Assembly (NCBI GenBank): GCA_002409325.1 | Contig: DHUU01000018.1 | Coordinates: 192,579-256,578 of the forward strand | Source: Bacteroidales bacterium UBA5226 | Lineage (GTDB): Bacteria > Bacteroidota > Bacteroidia > Bacteroidales > UBA932 | Reading direction: 5' to 3' | Length of the DNA: 64,000 nucleotides | Shown: positions 32,534-40,679 of the stretch, in pieces | How positions within the stretch are numbered: position 1 is the first letter of the stretch | Layout: the number at the start of each line of letters is the position of its first letter | Made by a program: the position numbers and the translations under genes | Notes under the pieces: generated by a model | The model's input: the letters and a program-made list of their open reading frames with translations, nothing else | Told to the model about the DNA's origin: nothing | Database searches by the model: none

Positions 32534-33052
32534 ATGGCAAATAGTAGAGCAAAAAAAGTAAAAGCCACGGATCTTGAATTGAAAGACCGTCTTGTGGCCA
32601 TTCAGCGTGTTACTAAAGTTACCAAAGGGGGCCGAAATTTCAGTTTTGCCGCCATTGTGGTAGTAGGTGATGAAAAAGGGGTTGTCGGATACGGCCTGGG
32701 TAAAGCCGGCGAAGTAACCTCTGCCATAGCAAAGGGTATTGAGGATGCAAAAAAGAATCTGTACCGCATTCCCCTGAACGGGGAAACCATTCCGCACGAA
32801 ATCGAAGCCAAGTTTGGCGGTGCGCGCGTATTCATGAAACCCGCCGCTCCCGGATCCGGGGTTATAGCCGGTGGTGCCATGAGGGCTGTGTTTGAGTCTG
32901 TCGGAGTGCACGATGTCCTTGCCAAATCTAAAGGATCTTCCAATCCCCACAATCTAGTAAAAGCTACGGTACATGCTTTGATGGAAATGCGCGATGCTTA
33001 CCAGGTGGCCGGTGTCCGGGGTGTGAAAATGGAAAAAGTTTTTAACGGATAA
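32534..33052 (+). CDS. rpsE: 30S ribosomal protein S5
   Basis: 172 residues. N-terminal double-stranded RNA-binding-like domain (DRLVAIQRVTKVTKGGRNF) and C-terminal domain with GARVFMKPAAPGSGVIAGGAMRAV. Involved in decoding accuracy. No Shine-Dalgarno precedes it, unlike its neighbours rplR and rpmD. Confidence 0.98.
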   Translation: MANSRAKKVKATDLELKDRLVAIQRVTKVTKGGRNFSFAAIVVVGDEKGVVGYGLGKAGEVTSAIAKGIEDAKKNLYRIPLNGETIPHEIEAKFGGARVFMKPAAPGSGVIAGGAMRAVFESVGVHDVLAKSKGSSNPHNLVKATVHALMEMRDAYQVAGVRGVKMEKVFNG

Positions 33053-33057
33053 GGAGG
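33051..33057 (+). promoter_or_regulatory. Shine-Dalgarno of rpmD
   Basis: AAGGAGG overlapping the rpsE stop region, 7 nt before the rpmD ATG at 33065. Confidence 0.65.
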
Positions 33058-33064
33058 AAAGATC

Positions 33065-33247
33065 ATGGAAGTATGGAAAATTACCCAGATTAAAAGCAGT
33101 AATTCTGCCACTAAAAGACAGCTTGCCACTCTAGCCGCTTTGGGAATCCGCAGGATGAGCCATAGTGTGGAGAAGGAAGCTACTCCTGTCATCAGGGGTA
33201 TGGTGGAAAAGGTGCGTCATATGGTGTCAGTTGAAGAAGTAAAGTAA
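33065..33247 (+). CDS. rpmD: 50S ribosomal protein L30
   Basis: 60 residues, single-domain L30: WKITQIKSSNSATKRQLATLAALGIRRM and RGMVEKVRHMVSVEE. Preceded by AAGGAGG. Confidence 0.97.
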   Translation: MEVWKITQIKSSNSATKRQLATLAALGIRRMSHSVEKEATPVIRGMVEKVRHMVSVEEVK

Positions 33248-33253
33248 AGGAGG
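33246..33253 (+). promoter_or_regulatory. Shine-Dalgarno of rplO
   Basis: AAAGGAGG overlapping the rpmD stop codon, 7 nt before the rplO ATG at 33261. Confidence 0.65.
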
Positions 33254-33260
33254 AAACATA

Positions 33261-33710
33261 ATGAACTTATCTAATTTAAAACCCGCCAAGGGATCAGTTT
33301 CCAGGAAGAAACGCATTGGACGCGGCGAAGGGTCAGGCAGGGGCGGAACATCTACACGCGGACACAAAGGTGCCCAGTCACGTTCCGGCTATTCCCGCAA
33401 ACCCGGATTCGAAGGCGGTCAGATGCCTTTGCAACGTCGCCTCCCCAAATTCGGTTTCAAAAACAGGAACCGGGTAGCGTACAAAGCCATTAACCTTTCC
33501 ACTTTACAGTCACTTCATGAAAAAACAGGGATCATTGATGTCGATATCAACGTATTGCGCAACGCAGGCCTGATATCTGGCAATGACCTGGTTAAGATCC
33601 TTGGAAAAGGTGAATTGAATGTGAAACTGAATGTCACTGCTCACGGTTTTTCCCAAAAGGCGAAAGAAGCAATAGAGGCAAAGGAAGGGAAGATTACAGT
33701 CATTGAATAA
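33261..33710 (+). CDS. rplO: 50S ribosomal protein L15
   Basis: 149 residues: Gly/Arg-rich N-terminus (RIGRGEGSGRGGTSTRGHKG) and the FEGGQMPLQRRLPKFGF motif. Late assembly protein of the large subunit. Followed 19 bp later by secY, the standard order. Confidence 0.98.
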   Translation: MNLSNLKPAKGSVSRKKRIGRGEGSGRGGTSTRGHKGAQSRSGYSRKPGFEGGQMPLQRRLPKFGFKNRNRVAYKAINLSTLQSLHEKTGIIDVDINVLRNAGLISGNDLVKILGKGELNVKLNVTAHGFSQKAKEAIEAKEGKITVIE

Positions 33711-33729
33711 CCCAGAACACGCCTGACTA

Positions 33730-35049
33730 ATGAAAAAACTGATAGAAACCATAAAGAATATTTTTAAGATTGAAGAGCTGCGCAAGCGGATTGTATATAC
33801 TGTATTTCTTCTTCTGATTTACAGGCTGGGCAGCTTTGTTGTCCTTCCCGGAATAGACCCCATGCAACTGAGCAATCTACAGGCACAGGCTTCCGGGGGT
33901 CTTGTTGGTTTGCTGAATATGTTTTCGGGCGGAGCATTCGGAAATGCCTCCATTTTCGCATTGGGCGTAATGCCGTATATCTCTGCTTCAATCGTAATCC
34001 AGCTTTTAGGGATAATGATCCCCTATTTTCAAAGGATGCAGCGGGAAGGGGAAAGTGGCCACAGGAAACTGAACCAATGGACACGTTATCTGACCATTGT
34101 GATATTGGCCCTGCAGGGCCCTGTCTATCTGACCAACCTGCATACACAACTTCCGCCTTCGGCTTTTTTGATAGAAGGTTTTTCATTCAACATCTTTGCC
34201 ACGATAGTGCTCATTGGAGGGACCATGTTCATTATGTGGCTTGGAGAAAGGATTACAGACCGCGGGTTGGGGAATGGGATTTCCCTGATCATCATGGTCG
34301 GGATTGTCGCACGCATGCCATTTGCCTTTGTGGCCGAGGCAGGTGATCGCCTCTCCCAGTCAGCGGGCGGTATGTTGATGCTTGTGGTTGAATTGGTTGT
34401 CCTGTTTTTTATCTTTGTGGCATCCATCGCTTTGGTGCAGGGAGTCCGCAAGATTCCGGTACAGTATGCAAAGCGTATTGTGGGTAACAAGCAATACGGG
34501 GGCGTAAGACAATATATCCCCCTGAAAATCAACGCCGCAGGAGTTATGCCCATCATTTTTGCACAGGCCCTGATGCTTTTTCCCATGATTTTTGCCAGCT
34601 TTGATGCCACTCGTGGCTTTGCGGCAGTAATGAGTAACATGCAGGGTTTTTGGTATAATTTTGTGTTTTTCATAATGGTGGTTGCCTTTACGTATTTTTA
34701 TACGGCAGTTACGGTTAATCCCACCAATATGGCCGATGACATTAAAAAGAACGGCGGTTTTATTCCCGGGATCAAACCGGGTAAAAAGACGGCCGAGTAT
34801 ATAGACAGTGTGATGTCCCGCATAACCCTACCAGGTTCCATTTTTCTGGGCCTGGTTGCCATAATGCCGGTGTTTGCCCAGATGCTGGGGGTTAATGCTC
34901 AGTTTGCACAGTTTTACGGAGGAACTTCACTTCTGATTCTTGTAGGGGTAATATTGGATACCCTGCAGCAGATAGAAAGTCATCTTCTGATGCGTCATTA
35001 TGACGGACTTATGAAAACCGGAAGGCTCAAAGGCCGTTCCAATTTGTAA
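33730..35049 (+). CDS. secY: Protein translocase subunit SecY
   Basis: 439 residues with ten predicted transmembrane helices. It is the central pore of the Sec translocon in the inner membrane. Family motifs: YRLGSFVVLPGID, LGVMPYISASIVIQLL and WLGERITDRGLGNGISLII. It serves export of the many signal-peptide proteins in this window. Confidence 0.98.
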   Translation: MKKLIETIKNIFKIEELRKRIVYTVFLLLIYRLGSFVVLPGIDPMQLSNLQAQASGGLVGLLNMFSGGAFGNASIFALGVMPYISASIVIQLLGIMIPYFQRMQREGESGHRKLNQWTRYLTIVILALQGPVYLTNLHTQLPPSAFLIEGFSFNIFATIVLIGGTMFIMWLGERITDRGLGNGISLIIMVGIVARMPFAFVAEAGDRLSQSAGGMLMLVVELVVLFFIFVASIALVQGVRKIPVQYAKRIVGNKQYGGVRQYIPLKINAAGVMPIIFAQALMLFPMIFASFDATRGFAAVMSNMQGFWYNFVFFIMVVAFTYFYTAVTVNPTNMADDIKKNGGFIPGIKPGKKTAEYIDSVMSRITLPGSIFLGLVAIMPVFAQMLGVNAQFAQFYGGTSLLILVGVILDTLQQIESHLLMRHYDGLMKTGRLKGRSNL

Positions 35050-35078
35050 GACCCGGATTTGAAATTGTTCTTTGATTA

Positions 35079-35864
35079 ATGAATATTACGAAAACCGAAG
35101 AAGAGATTGCGCTTTTGCGCGAAAACGGGATGCTGGTTTCCAGAACCCTGGCCGAAGTAGGCAGGCATATTGCCCCGGGAGTTGCCACAAAACAACTCAA
35201 CGCGATTGCCGAGGCTTTCATTCGCGACCACGGAGCGGTTCCCGCTTTTCTCGGATACAACGGTTTTCCCTATTCCCTCTGCATCTCTGTGAATTCAGCG
35301 GTGGTCCATGGTTTTCCCGGCGATTATCGGCTGGAGGAAGGAGATATTGTGTCCGTCGATTGCGGAACAAAGTATAAGGGTTATTTTGGGGACTCGGCTT
35401 ACACCTTTGGTGTGGGGAAAGTTTCTCAAGCGGCTGAACTCCTTATGCAAACAACCCGCGAATCACTTTTCAGGGGAATTGAGAAAGCCATAGCCGGTAA
35501 CCGCATTGGCGATATCGGTGAAGCTGTCCAGAGGTATGTAGAAAAACAGGGTTTTTCCGTAGTAAGAGAAATGGTAGGCCATGGTATTGGTGCCCACCTT
35601 CACGAAAAGCCGGATGTGCCGAATTTTGGCCGCGCAGGTCAGGGAAAACATCTGGATGAAGGAATGGTGTTATGTGTCGAGCCCATGATCAACCAGGGAG
35701 GAAGGGGCGTTTATGTAGAACGCGACGGATGGACACTCAGAACAGCAGATAACAGGAATTCAGCTCATTACGAACTGACAATAGTTGTTCGCAAGGGAAA
35801 GGCTGAACTCCTGTCTACTTTCGCCTTCATAGAAGGTGAGAATTTGAAGTTATTAAGTGATTAA
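35079..35864 (+). CDS. map: Methionine aminopeptidase, type I
   Basis: 261 residues, M24A fold. It removes initiator Met in the cytoplasm. Metal ligands lie in VSVDCGTKYKGYFGDSAYTF (two Asp), VGHGIGAHLHEKP (His), VLCVEPM (Glu) and SAHYELT (Glu). Follows secY by 29 bp, as in many bacteria. Confidence 0.97.
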   Translation: MNITKTEEEIALLRENGMLVSRTLAEVGRHIAPGVATKQLNAIAEAFIRDHGAVPAFLGYNGFPYSLCISVNSAVVHGFPGDYRLEEGDIVSVDCGTKYKGYFGDSAYTFGVGKVSQAAELLMQTTRESLFRGIEKAIAGNRIGDIGEAVQRYVEKQGFSVVREMVGHGIGAHLHEKPDVPNFGRAGQGKHLDEGMVLCVEPMINQGGRGVYVERDGWTLRTADNRNSAHYELTIVVRKGKAELLSTFAFIEGENLKLLSD

Positions 35865-35877
35865 GGATTAACAAACA

Positions 35878-36096
35878 ATGCCCAAACAGTCTGCTATTGA
35901 AAAAGAAGGTGTAATTATTGAAGCATTATCCAATGCCATGTTCCGTGTGGAACTTGACAACGGTCATGTGATAATTGCCCACATTTCAGGAAAGATGAGG
36001 ATGCACTACATCCGCATATTGCCCGGGGACAGGGTTAGGGTGGAAATGTCTCCTTATGATCTGACTAAAGGCCGCATAACTTTTAGATACAAGTAA
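35878..36096 (+). CDS. infA: Translation initiation factor IF-1
   Basis: 72 residues, OB-fold: KEGVIIEALSNAMFRVELDNGH and ILPGDRVRVEMSPYDLTKGRITFRYK. Binds the 30S A site during initiation. 13 bp after map. Confidence 0.98.
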   Translation: MPKQSAIEKEGVIIEALSNAMFRVELDNGHVIIAHISGKMRMHYIRILPGDRVRVEMSPYDLTKGRITFRYK

Positions 36097-36117
36097 TTAT
36101 TTATAAAGATCACTACA

Positions 36118-36234
36118 ATGAAAGTGAAAGCATCCATTAAAAAGCGCAGTGCAGATTGCAAAATCGTAAGACGCAAAGGCCGTCTTTACGTGATCTGCAA
36201 AAAGAATCCCAAGTTCAAAATGCGCCAGGGATAA
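36118..36234 (+). CDS. rpmJ: 50S ribosomal protein L36
   Basis: 38 codons, found by reading the gap between infA and rpsM. Starts MKVKASIKKRSADCKIVRR and ends KFKMRQG. The classical zinc site is Cys-x2-Cys-x12-Cys-x4-His. Here the first Cys is Ser11 and the His is Lys, while Cys14 and Cys27 remain, so zinc binding is probably lost or incomplete. Confidence 0.95.
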   Translation: MKVKASIKKRSADCKIVRRKGRLYVICKKNPKFKMRQG

Positions 36235-36263
36235 ACCAGTAAATAAATAAAGGATTATAAATT

Positions 36264-36641
36264 ATGGCACGTATAGCCGGTGTTGACTTACCCAATAACA
36301 AACGCGGAGAAATAGGACTGACCTATATCTTCGGAATCGGTCGCAGTTCTGCCCGGACGATCCTGGCCAAGGCAGGAATCGACTATGACACCAAAGTGAA
36401 GGATTGGAATGACGATCAGATCGCAGCCATCCGTTCGCTGATTACGGAGGAGTATAAAATTGAAGGAGAATTACGCTCATCCGTCCAAATGAACATCAAA
36501 CGGTTGATGGATATTGGTTGCTACAGGGGCATCCGTCATCGTCTTGGATTGCCAGTACGCGGACAAACTACAAAAAACAATGCACGTACCCGTAAGGGCC
36601 GCAAGAAAACAGTGGCCAACAAGAAGAAAGCAACCAAATAA
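36264..36641 (+). CDS. rpsM: 30S ribosomal protein S13
   Basis: 125 residues. Begins MARIAGVDLPNNKRGEIGLTY and has the C-terminal RGIRHRLGLPVRGQ motif plus a Lys-rich tail. Contacts tRNA and the large subunit at the head of the 30S. Confidence 0.98.
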   Translation: MARIAGVDLPNNKRGEIGLTYIFGIGRSSARTILAKAGIDYDTKVKDWNDDQIAAIRSLITEEYKIEGELRSSVQMNIKRLMDIGCYRGIRHRLGLPVRGQTTKNNARTRKGRKKTVANKKKATK

Positions 36642-36652
36642 CAACTCAGATT

Positions 36653-37045
36653 ATGGCAAAAAAATCTAATACTACAAACAAGAAGAAAGTGGTAAAAGTG
36701 GATGCTTACGGGCAAGCCCACATTTCTTCTACATTCAACAACGTGATCGTTACCTTGGCCAATAACGAGGGACAGGTCATCAGCTGGTCTTCGGCCGGGA
36801 AGATGGGGTTCCGCGGTTCTAAGAAGAACACCCCCTATGCCGCCCAGACAGCTGCGACAGAATGCGCCAAAGTCGCTTATGATCTGGGATTGCGCAAAGT
36901 CAAGGCCTATGTCAAAGGACCGGGATCGGGACGTGAATCTGCCATTCGCACAATCCACGGAGCTGGTATAGAAGTTACAGAAATAGTTGATGTGACCCCG
37001 CTTCCCCATAACGGGTGCCGTCCCAAAGGACGCCGCAGGGTATAA
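36653..37045 (+). CDS. rpsK: 30S ribosomal protein S11
   Basis: 130 residues. GQAHISSTFNNVIVTL, SAGKMGFRGSKKNTPYAAQ and the C-terminal PHNGCRPKGRRRV are diagnostic. Platform protein near the mRNA exit. Confidence 0.98.
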   Translation: MAKKSNTTNKKKVVKVDAYGQAHISSTFNNVIVTLANNEGQVISWSSAGKMGFRGSKKNTPYAAQTAATECAKVAYDLGLRKVKAYVKGPGSGRESAIRTIHGAGIEVTEIVDVTPLPHNGCRPKGRRRV

Positions 37046-37072
37046 TTGTTGATCAAAAAAAATTGAAATAAG

Positions 37073-37678
37073 ATGGCAAGATATACAGGTCCAAAGACCA
37101 AGATCGCACGTAAATTCGGAGAACCGATTTATGGCCCCGATAAAAATTACGAAAGGAAGAACCATCCTCCCGGACAGCACGGGATGACCAAAAAACGTAA
37201 AAAAACATCTGAATACGGGACCCAGCTTAAGGAAAAACAAAAAGTGAAGTACACTTACGGAATTTTGGAACGTCAGTTTCACAATTTATTCAAGAAGGCA
37301 TCTTCCATGAAAGGACGTAAGGGCGAAAACCTTTTGCTTTTACTGGAAAGCAGGCTGGACAATATCGTTTTCCGCATGGGTATTGCCCCTACCAGAGCCG
37401 CTGCCCGTCAACTGGTTACACACCGTCATATTACCATAGACGGGAATGTGTGTAGTATACCTTCTGCCCTGGTGCGCCCCGGATCCGTTGTCGCAGTACG
37501 GGAGCGCTCAAAGAACCTTGAAGTTATACAGGACAACATTTCACGTTCGGTAAGCAAATATTCCTGGATAGAATGGGATGCAGCATCGGTCACGGGTAAG
37601 TTTCTCAATTATCCCGACAGGACAGAGATACCTGAACCCATTAATGAACAATTAATTGTGGAGTTGTACTCCAAGTAA
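37073..37678 (+). CDS. rpsD: 30S ribosomal protein S4
   Basis: 201 residues. The S4 RNA-binding domain includes LESRLDNIVFRMGIAPTRAAARQLVTHRHI. No zinc Cys knuckle at the N-terminus. Primary 16S-binding assembly protein. Confidence 0.98.
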   Translation: MARYTGPKTKIARKFGEPIYGPDKNYERKNHPPGQHGMTKKRKKTSEYGTQLKEKQKVKYTYGILERQFHNLFKKASSMKGRKGENLLLLLESRLDNIVFRMGIAPTRAAARQLVTHRHITIDGNVCSIPSALVRPGSVVAVRERSKNLEVIQDNISRSVSKYSWIEWDAASVTGKFLNYPDRTEIPEPINEQLIVELYSK

Positions 37679-37695
37679 AATTTTAAATTTTTACC

Positions 37696-38718
37696 ATGGC
37701 CATTTTAGCATTTCAAAAACCCGATAAAGTCATCATGCTCGAGGCAACCGACACCTTTGGGCGTTTTGAGTTCCGTCCTCTGGAACCCGGATACGCTACG
37801 ACTATCGGCAATGCGCTCCGCAGGATCTTATTGTCTTCTTTGGAAGGATACGCACTGACTTACGTCAGGATTGACGGAGTTGAACACGAATTTGCAACCA
37901 TTCCCGGTGTGATGGAGAATGTGGTGGACATTATTCTTAACCTGAAACAGGTGCGCTTCAAAAGAATGATCGAAGACATGGACGAAGAGACGGTCAGGGT
38001 CACGGTTAAAGGCAAAGAGACTTTTGTTACCGAAGATATATCCAGACAGCTGTCCTCTTTCAAGGTGCTCAACTCGGACTTTGTTATTTGCAACATGGAC
38101 CCCTCGGTTACCCTGTCCATGGAACTCCACATTGGAAAAGGACGCGGTTACGTGCCGGCAGAAGAAAACCGGATGGAGAACGCCCCATTAGGCTTAATAG
38201 CCTTGGATTCAATTTACACTCCCATAAAGAATGTCAATTATTCCATGGAATACTGGAGGGTAGAACAGAAGACCGACTACGAAAAGCTAATACTTGAAGT
38301 GACAACAGACGGATCTATTCATCCTAAAGATGCGTTGAAAGAAGCTGCCAAGATATTGATCCATCATTTCATGCTGTTCTCCGATGAACGTATCAGTCTG
38401 GAGCTGCCTCAGGAAGATGTCAGCTCTGAGCTGGATGAGGAATCCTTACGCATGCGTCAGCTTCTGCTTACCAAACTCTCGGATATGGAGATTTCCGTTA
38501 GGGCACTGAACTGCCTGAAAGCAGCGGAAATTGAAACTTTTTCCGATCTGGTTTCGATACCCCGGCATGAGTTAATGAAATTCCGCAATTTCGGGAAGAA
38601 ATCACTGACCGAGATCGATATGCTTATGGAACGTCTGGACCTCTCTTTTGGAATAGACGTTACCAAGTATAACATTGAAAAGAAAGTAAGGAAACATGAG
38701 ACACAGAAAGAAAGTTAA
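37696..38718 (+). CDS. rpoA: RNA polymerase alpha subunit
   Basis: 340 residues: N-terminal dimerisation domain (GYATTIGNALRRILLSSLEG), linker, and C-terminal DNA-binding domain with helix-hairpin-helix (LKAAEIETFSDLV, NFGKKSLTEIDMLMERL). Its 3' end overlaps rplQ by 23 nt, so rplQ translation starts before rpoA ends. Confidence 0.98.
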   Translation: MAILAFQKPDKVIMLEATDTFGRFEFRPLEPGYATTIGNALRRILLSSLEGYALTYVRIDGVEHEFATIPGVMENVVDIILNLKQVRFKRMIEDMDEETVRVTVKGKETFVTEDISRQLSSFKVLNSDFVICNMDPSVTLSMELHIGKGRGYVPAEENRMENAPLGLIALDSIYTPIKNVNYSMEYWRVEQKTDYEKLILEVTTDGSIHPKDALKEAAKILIHHFMLFSDERISLELPQEDVSSELDEESLRMRQLLLTKLSDMEISVRALNCLKAAEIETFSDLVSIPRHELMKFRNFGKKSLTEIDMLMERLDLSFGIDVTKYNIEKKVRKHETQKES

Positions 38719-39310
38719 TCACCTGGGACGCAAATCAGGACACCGTAAGGCCATGCTGGCCAATATGGCATCGTCCCTAATCATTCATAAGCAGATAGAA
38801 ACTACGGTAGCCAAAGCTAAAGCATTAAGGGTTTACGTAGAACCGCTGATTACCAAATCTAAACTCGACACGACCCACTCCCGCCGTACGGTTTTTGCCT
38901 ATCTTAAAGACAAAGATGCCGTTAGCGAACTGTTTCGTGTTGTAGCACCAAAGATTGCAGACCGTCCCGGAGGTTATACCCGCGTATTGAAAACAGGATT
39001 CCGTGCAGGCGACGCTGCTGACATGGCCCTGATCGAGCTGGTAGACTTTAACGAGCTGGCCCTGGCCGGAACAACCAAAAAGGAAGAAAAGAAAACTACC
39101 CGCCGCGGCCGTTCCAGAGGCTCCAGGGAAAAAACGGAAACAACGGACAAGGTAAACGCAGCCGAAGAGATTCCTTCCAAGCCGAAAGCCAAAACAACAA
39201 AAGCAAAGGCAAAACCTGAAGCTGAAATAGTAGAAGCGGCAGCTGATGTTGCTCAGGAAGCTGTAGCAGAAGTTGCTGAGAAAGCTGCTGAAGAGCCTGC
39301 TGCAGAGTAA
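38696..39310 (+). CDS. rplQ: 50S ribosomal protein L17 with long C-terminal tail
   Basis: 204 residues. The core (about 1-125) is standard: MRHRKKVNHLGRKSGHRKAM and RPGGYTRVLKTGFRAGDAADMALIELV. A tail of about 80 residues follows, first Lys/Arg/Thr-rich (KKEEKKTTRRGRSRG) and then Ala/Glu/Lys-rich repeats (EAAADVAQEAVAEVAEKAA) predicted as helical or disordered. Bacteroidota L17 often has a tail, so the extension is probably real. Last gene of the cluster; a terminator follows. Confidence 0.96.
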   Translation: MRHRKKVNHLGRKSGHRKAMLANMASSLIIHKQIETTVAKAKALRVYVEPLITKSKLDTTHSRRTVFAYLKDKDAVSELFRVVAPKIADRPGGYTRVLKTGFRAGDAADMALIELVDFNELALAGTTKKEEKKTTRRGRSRGSREKTETTDKVNAAEEIPSKPKAKTTKAKAKPEAEIVEAAADVAQEAVAEVAEKAAEEPAAE

Positions 39311-39358
39311 CTATTAAGTACTGCTGGCAACAGAACCGGCAGAATGAACAAAAAAAGA

Positions 39359-39394
39359 GACTGACCAACATAAATTATTGGTTAGTCTTTTTTT
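39359..39394 (+). terminator. Terminator of the ribosomal/rpoA operon
   Basis: GACTGACCAA (39359-39368) pairs with TTGGTTAGTC (39378-39387), one G-T pair, 9-nt loop, followed by seven T residues (39388-39394). It lies 48 nt after the rplQ stop. Confidence 0.85.
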
Positions 39395-39403
39395 GTGCAG
39401 GTT

Positions 39404-39482
39404 GCTATCGCTGAAACAACTTGAAACGGAGCGCCTCGGCAAAAAGAAAAAGCGCTCCGTTTCAAGTTGTGTCAGCGACAGC
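39404..39482 (+). repeat. 31-bp imperfect inverted repeat between rplQ and tgt
   Basis: The arms 39404-39434 and 39452-39482 are complementary over 31 positions with two mismatches, separated by a 17-nt A-rich loop. The inner core AACTTGAAACGGAGCGC is perfect. GTTGCT just outside the left arm can also pair with AGCAAC at 39490-39495 across a bulge. It has no T-run, no coding frame and lies after a complete terminator. It could be a small structured RNA, a MITE-like remnant or a second bidirectional barrier. Confidence 0.65.
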
Positions 39483-39536
39483 CGGCAGGAGCAACCGACA
39501 GGAGCAGCCTGGAGGCAGGAAGAAAATTAAAAGATA

Positions 39537-39544
39537 TATATTTG
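39537..39544 (+). promoter_or_regulatory. -7 box for tgt
   Basis: TATATTTG followed by 4 nt and the ATG at 39549: predicted leaderless transcript. Confidence 0.55.
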
Positions 39545-39548
39545 TGCG

Positions 39549-40679
39549 ATGAATTTTAGCGTTTTGCATAAAGATGCGGGCAGTGGGGCCCGTACCGGGA
39601 AGTTGGTTACAGATCACGGAGAAATAGACACTCCCATTTTTATGCCGGTAGGCACTTTGGGAACCGTTAAGGGTTTATTTCACAGGGATCTGGTAGAAGA
39701 TGTGAAGGCACAGATCATTCTTGGGAATACGTATCACCTGTATTTAAGACCGGGTTTGGATGTTATAGAGAAAGCAGGAGGATTTCATAAATTTTGCAGC
39801 TGGGACAGACCGGTACTGACCGATAGCGGGGGATACCAGATATTTTCACTGGCCGCAAAGCGGAAGCTGACACCTGAAGGATATTTTTTCCAATCGCACA
39901 TAGACGGATCCAGACATTTCTTTTCGCCGGAAAAGGCGGTGGATATTCAGAGGCTTATTGGTGCAGACATCATAATGGCCCTGGACGAATGCACTCCGGG
40001 AGATGCCCCGTACGATTATGCCGCGCAGTCTCTTACCATGACCCAGCAGTGGCTTGAAAGGGGATTGGCCCGCTTTCGCAGTACAGACGGCTTGTATGGC
40101 TACAGCCAGTCCTTTTTTCCGGTGGTGCAGGGCTGTGTATATCCGGAACTTCGCAAACAGGCTGCCCTGTATGCCGCTTCATTGGATGCGCAAGGGTATG
40201 CCATAGGAGGCCTTTCTGTGGGGGAACCCACGGAGGTTATGTACCAGATGATAGAAACGGTAGATCCTTATTTGCCCCTCAATAAACCCAGGTATCTTAT
40301 GGGGGTGGGGACTCCGGCAAATATCCTTGAAGGAATTGCCCGGGGAATTGATATGTTTGATTGCGTGATGCCCACAAGAAACGGCCGCAACGGAATGCTT
40401 TTTACAGGAAAAGGAATGATCAACATAAAGAACAGGAAATGGGCCGATGACCTTTCAGCGATAGATCCGGAAGGGACATCGTTTGTGGATAAAATATATT
40501 CGAGGGCCTACCTGCGTCATCTGTTCATTGCCGGCGAAATGCTGGGTCCCCAGATAGCCAGCCTGCACAATCTGGCTTTTTATTTGCAATTGGTCAGAGA
40601 AGCGGCACTGCATATAAAGGCGGGAGATTTTACCCCATGGAAAAACAAAATGGTCGGACAACTTGAAACGAGGTTGTAA
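39549..40679 (+). CDS. tgt: tRNA-guanine transglycosylase, lacking the usual zinc cysteines
   Basis: 376 residues. It exchanges guanine 34 of GUN-anticodon tRNAs for preQ1 in queuosine synthesis. Catalytic motifs are intact: TDSGGYQIFSL (Asp92), VVQGCVYPELR, GGLSVGEP and the nucleophile region FDCVMPTRNGRNG. The C-terminal zinc site of canonical bacterial Tgt (Cys-x-Cys-x2-Cys before YSRAYLRH) is replaced by GTSFVD at 309-314; His340 is still present. Its stop overlaps the next gene start by one base (TAATG). Confidence 0.95.
   Translation: MNFSVLHKDAGSGARTGKLVTDHGEIDTPIFMPVGTLGTVKGLFHRDLVEDVKAQIILGNTYHLYLRPGLDVIEKAGGFHKFCSWDRPVLTDSGGYQIFSLAAKRKLTPEGYFFQSHIDGSRHFFSPEKAVDIQRLIGADIIMALDECTPGDAPYDYAAQSLTMTQQWLERGLARFRSTDGLYGYSQSFFPVVQGCVYPELRKQAALYAASLDAQGYAIGGLSVGEPTEVMYQMIETVDPYLPLNKPRYLMGVGTPANILEGIARGIDMFDCVMPTRNGRNGMLFTGKGMINIKNRKWADDLSAIDPEGTSFVDKIYSRAYLRHLFIAGEMLGPQIASLHNLAFYLQLVREAALHIKAGDFTPWKNKMVGQLETRL

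Noticed and set aside
38696..38718. 23-nt rpoA/rplQ overlap as a possible frameshift error
   Set aside because: Both proteins are complete and conserved at the junction, so the overlap is consistent with a real gene arrangement.
40658..40670. 13-nt repeat ACAACTTGAAACG shared with the inverted repeat at 39416-39428
   Set aside because: This copy is inside the tgt coding sequence with no extended similarity; most likely chance.
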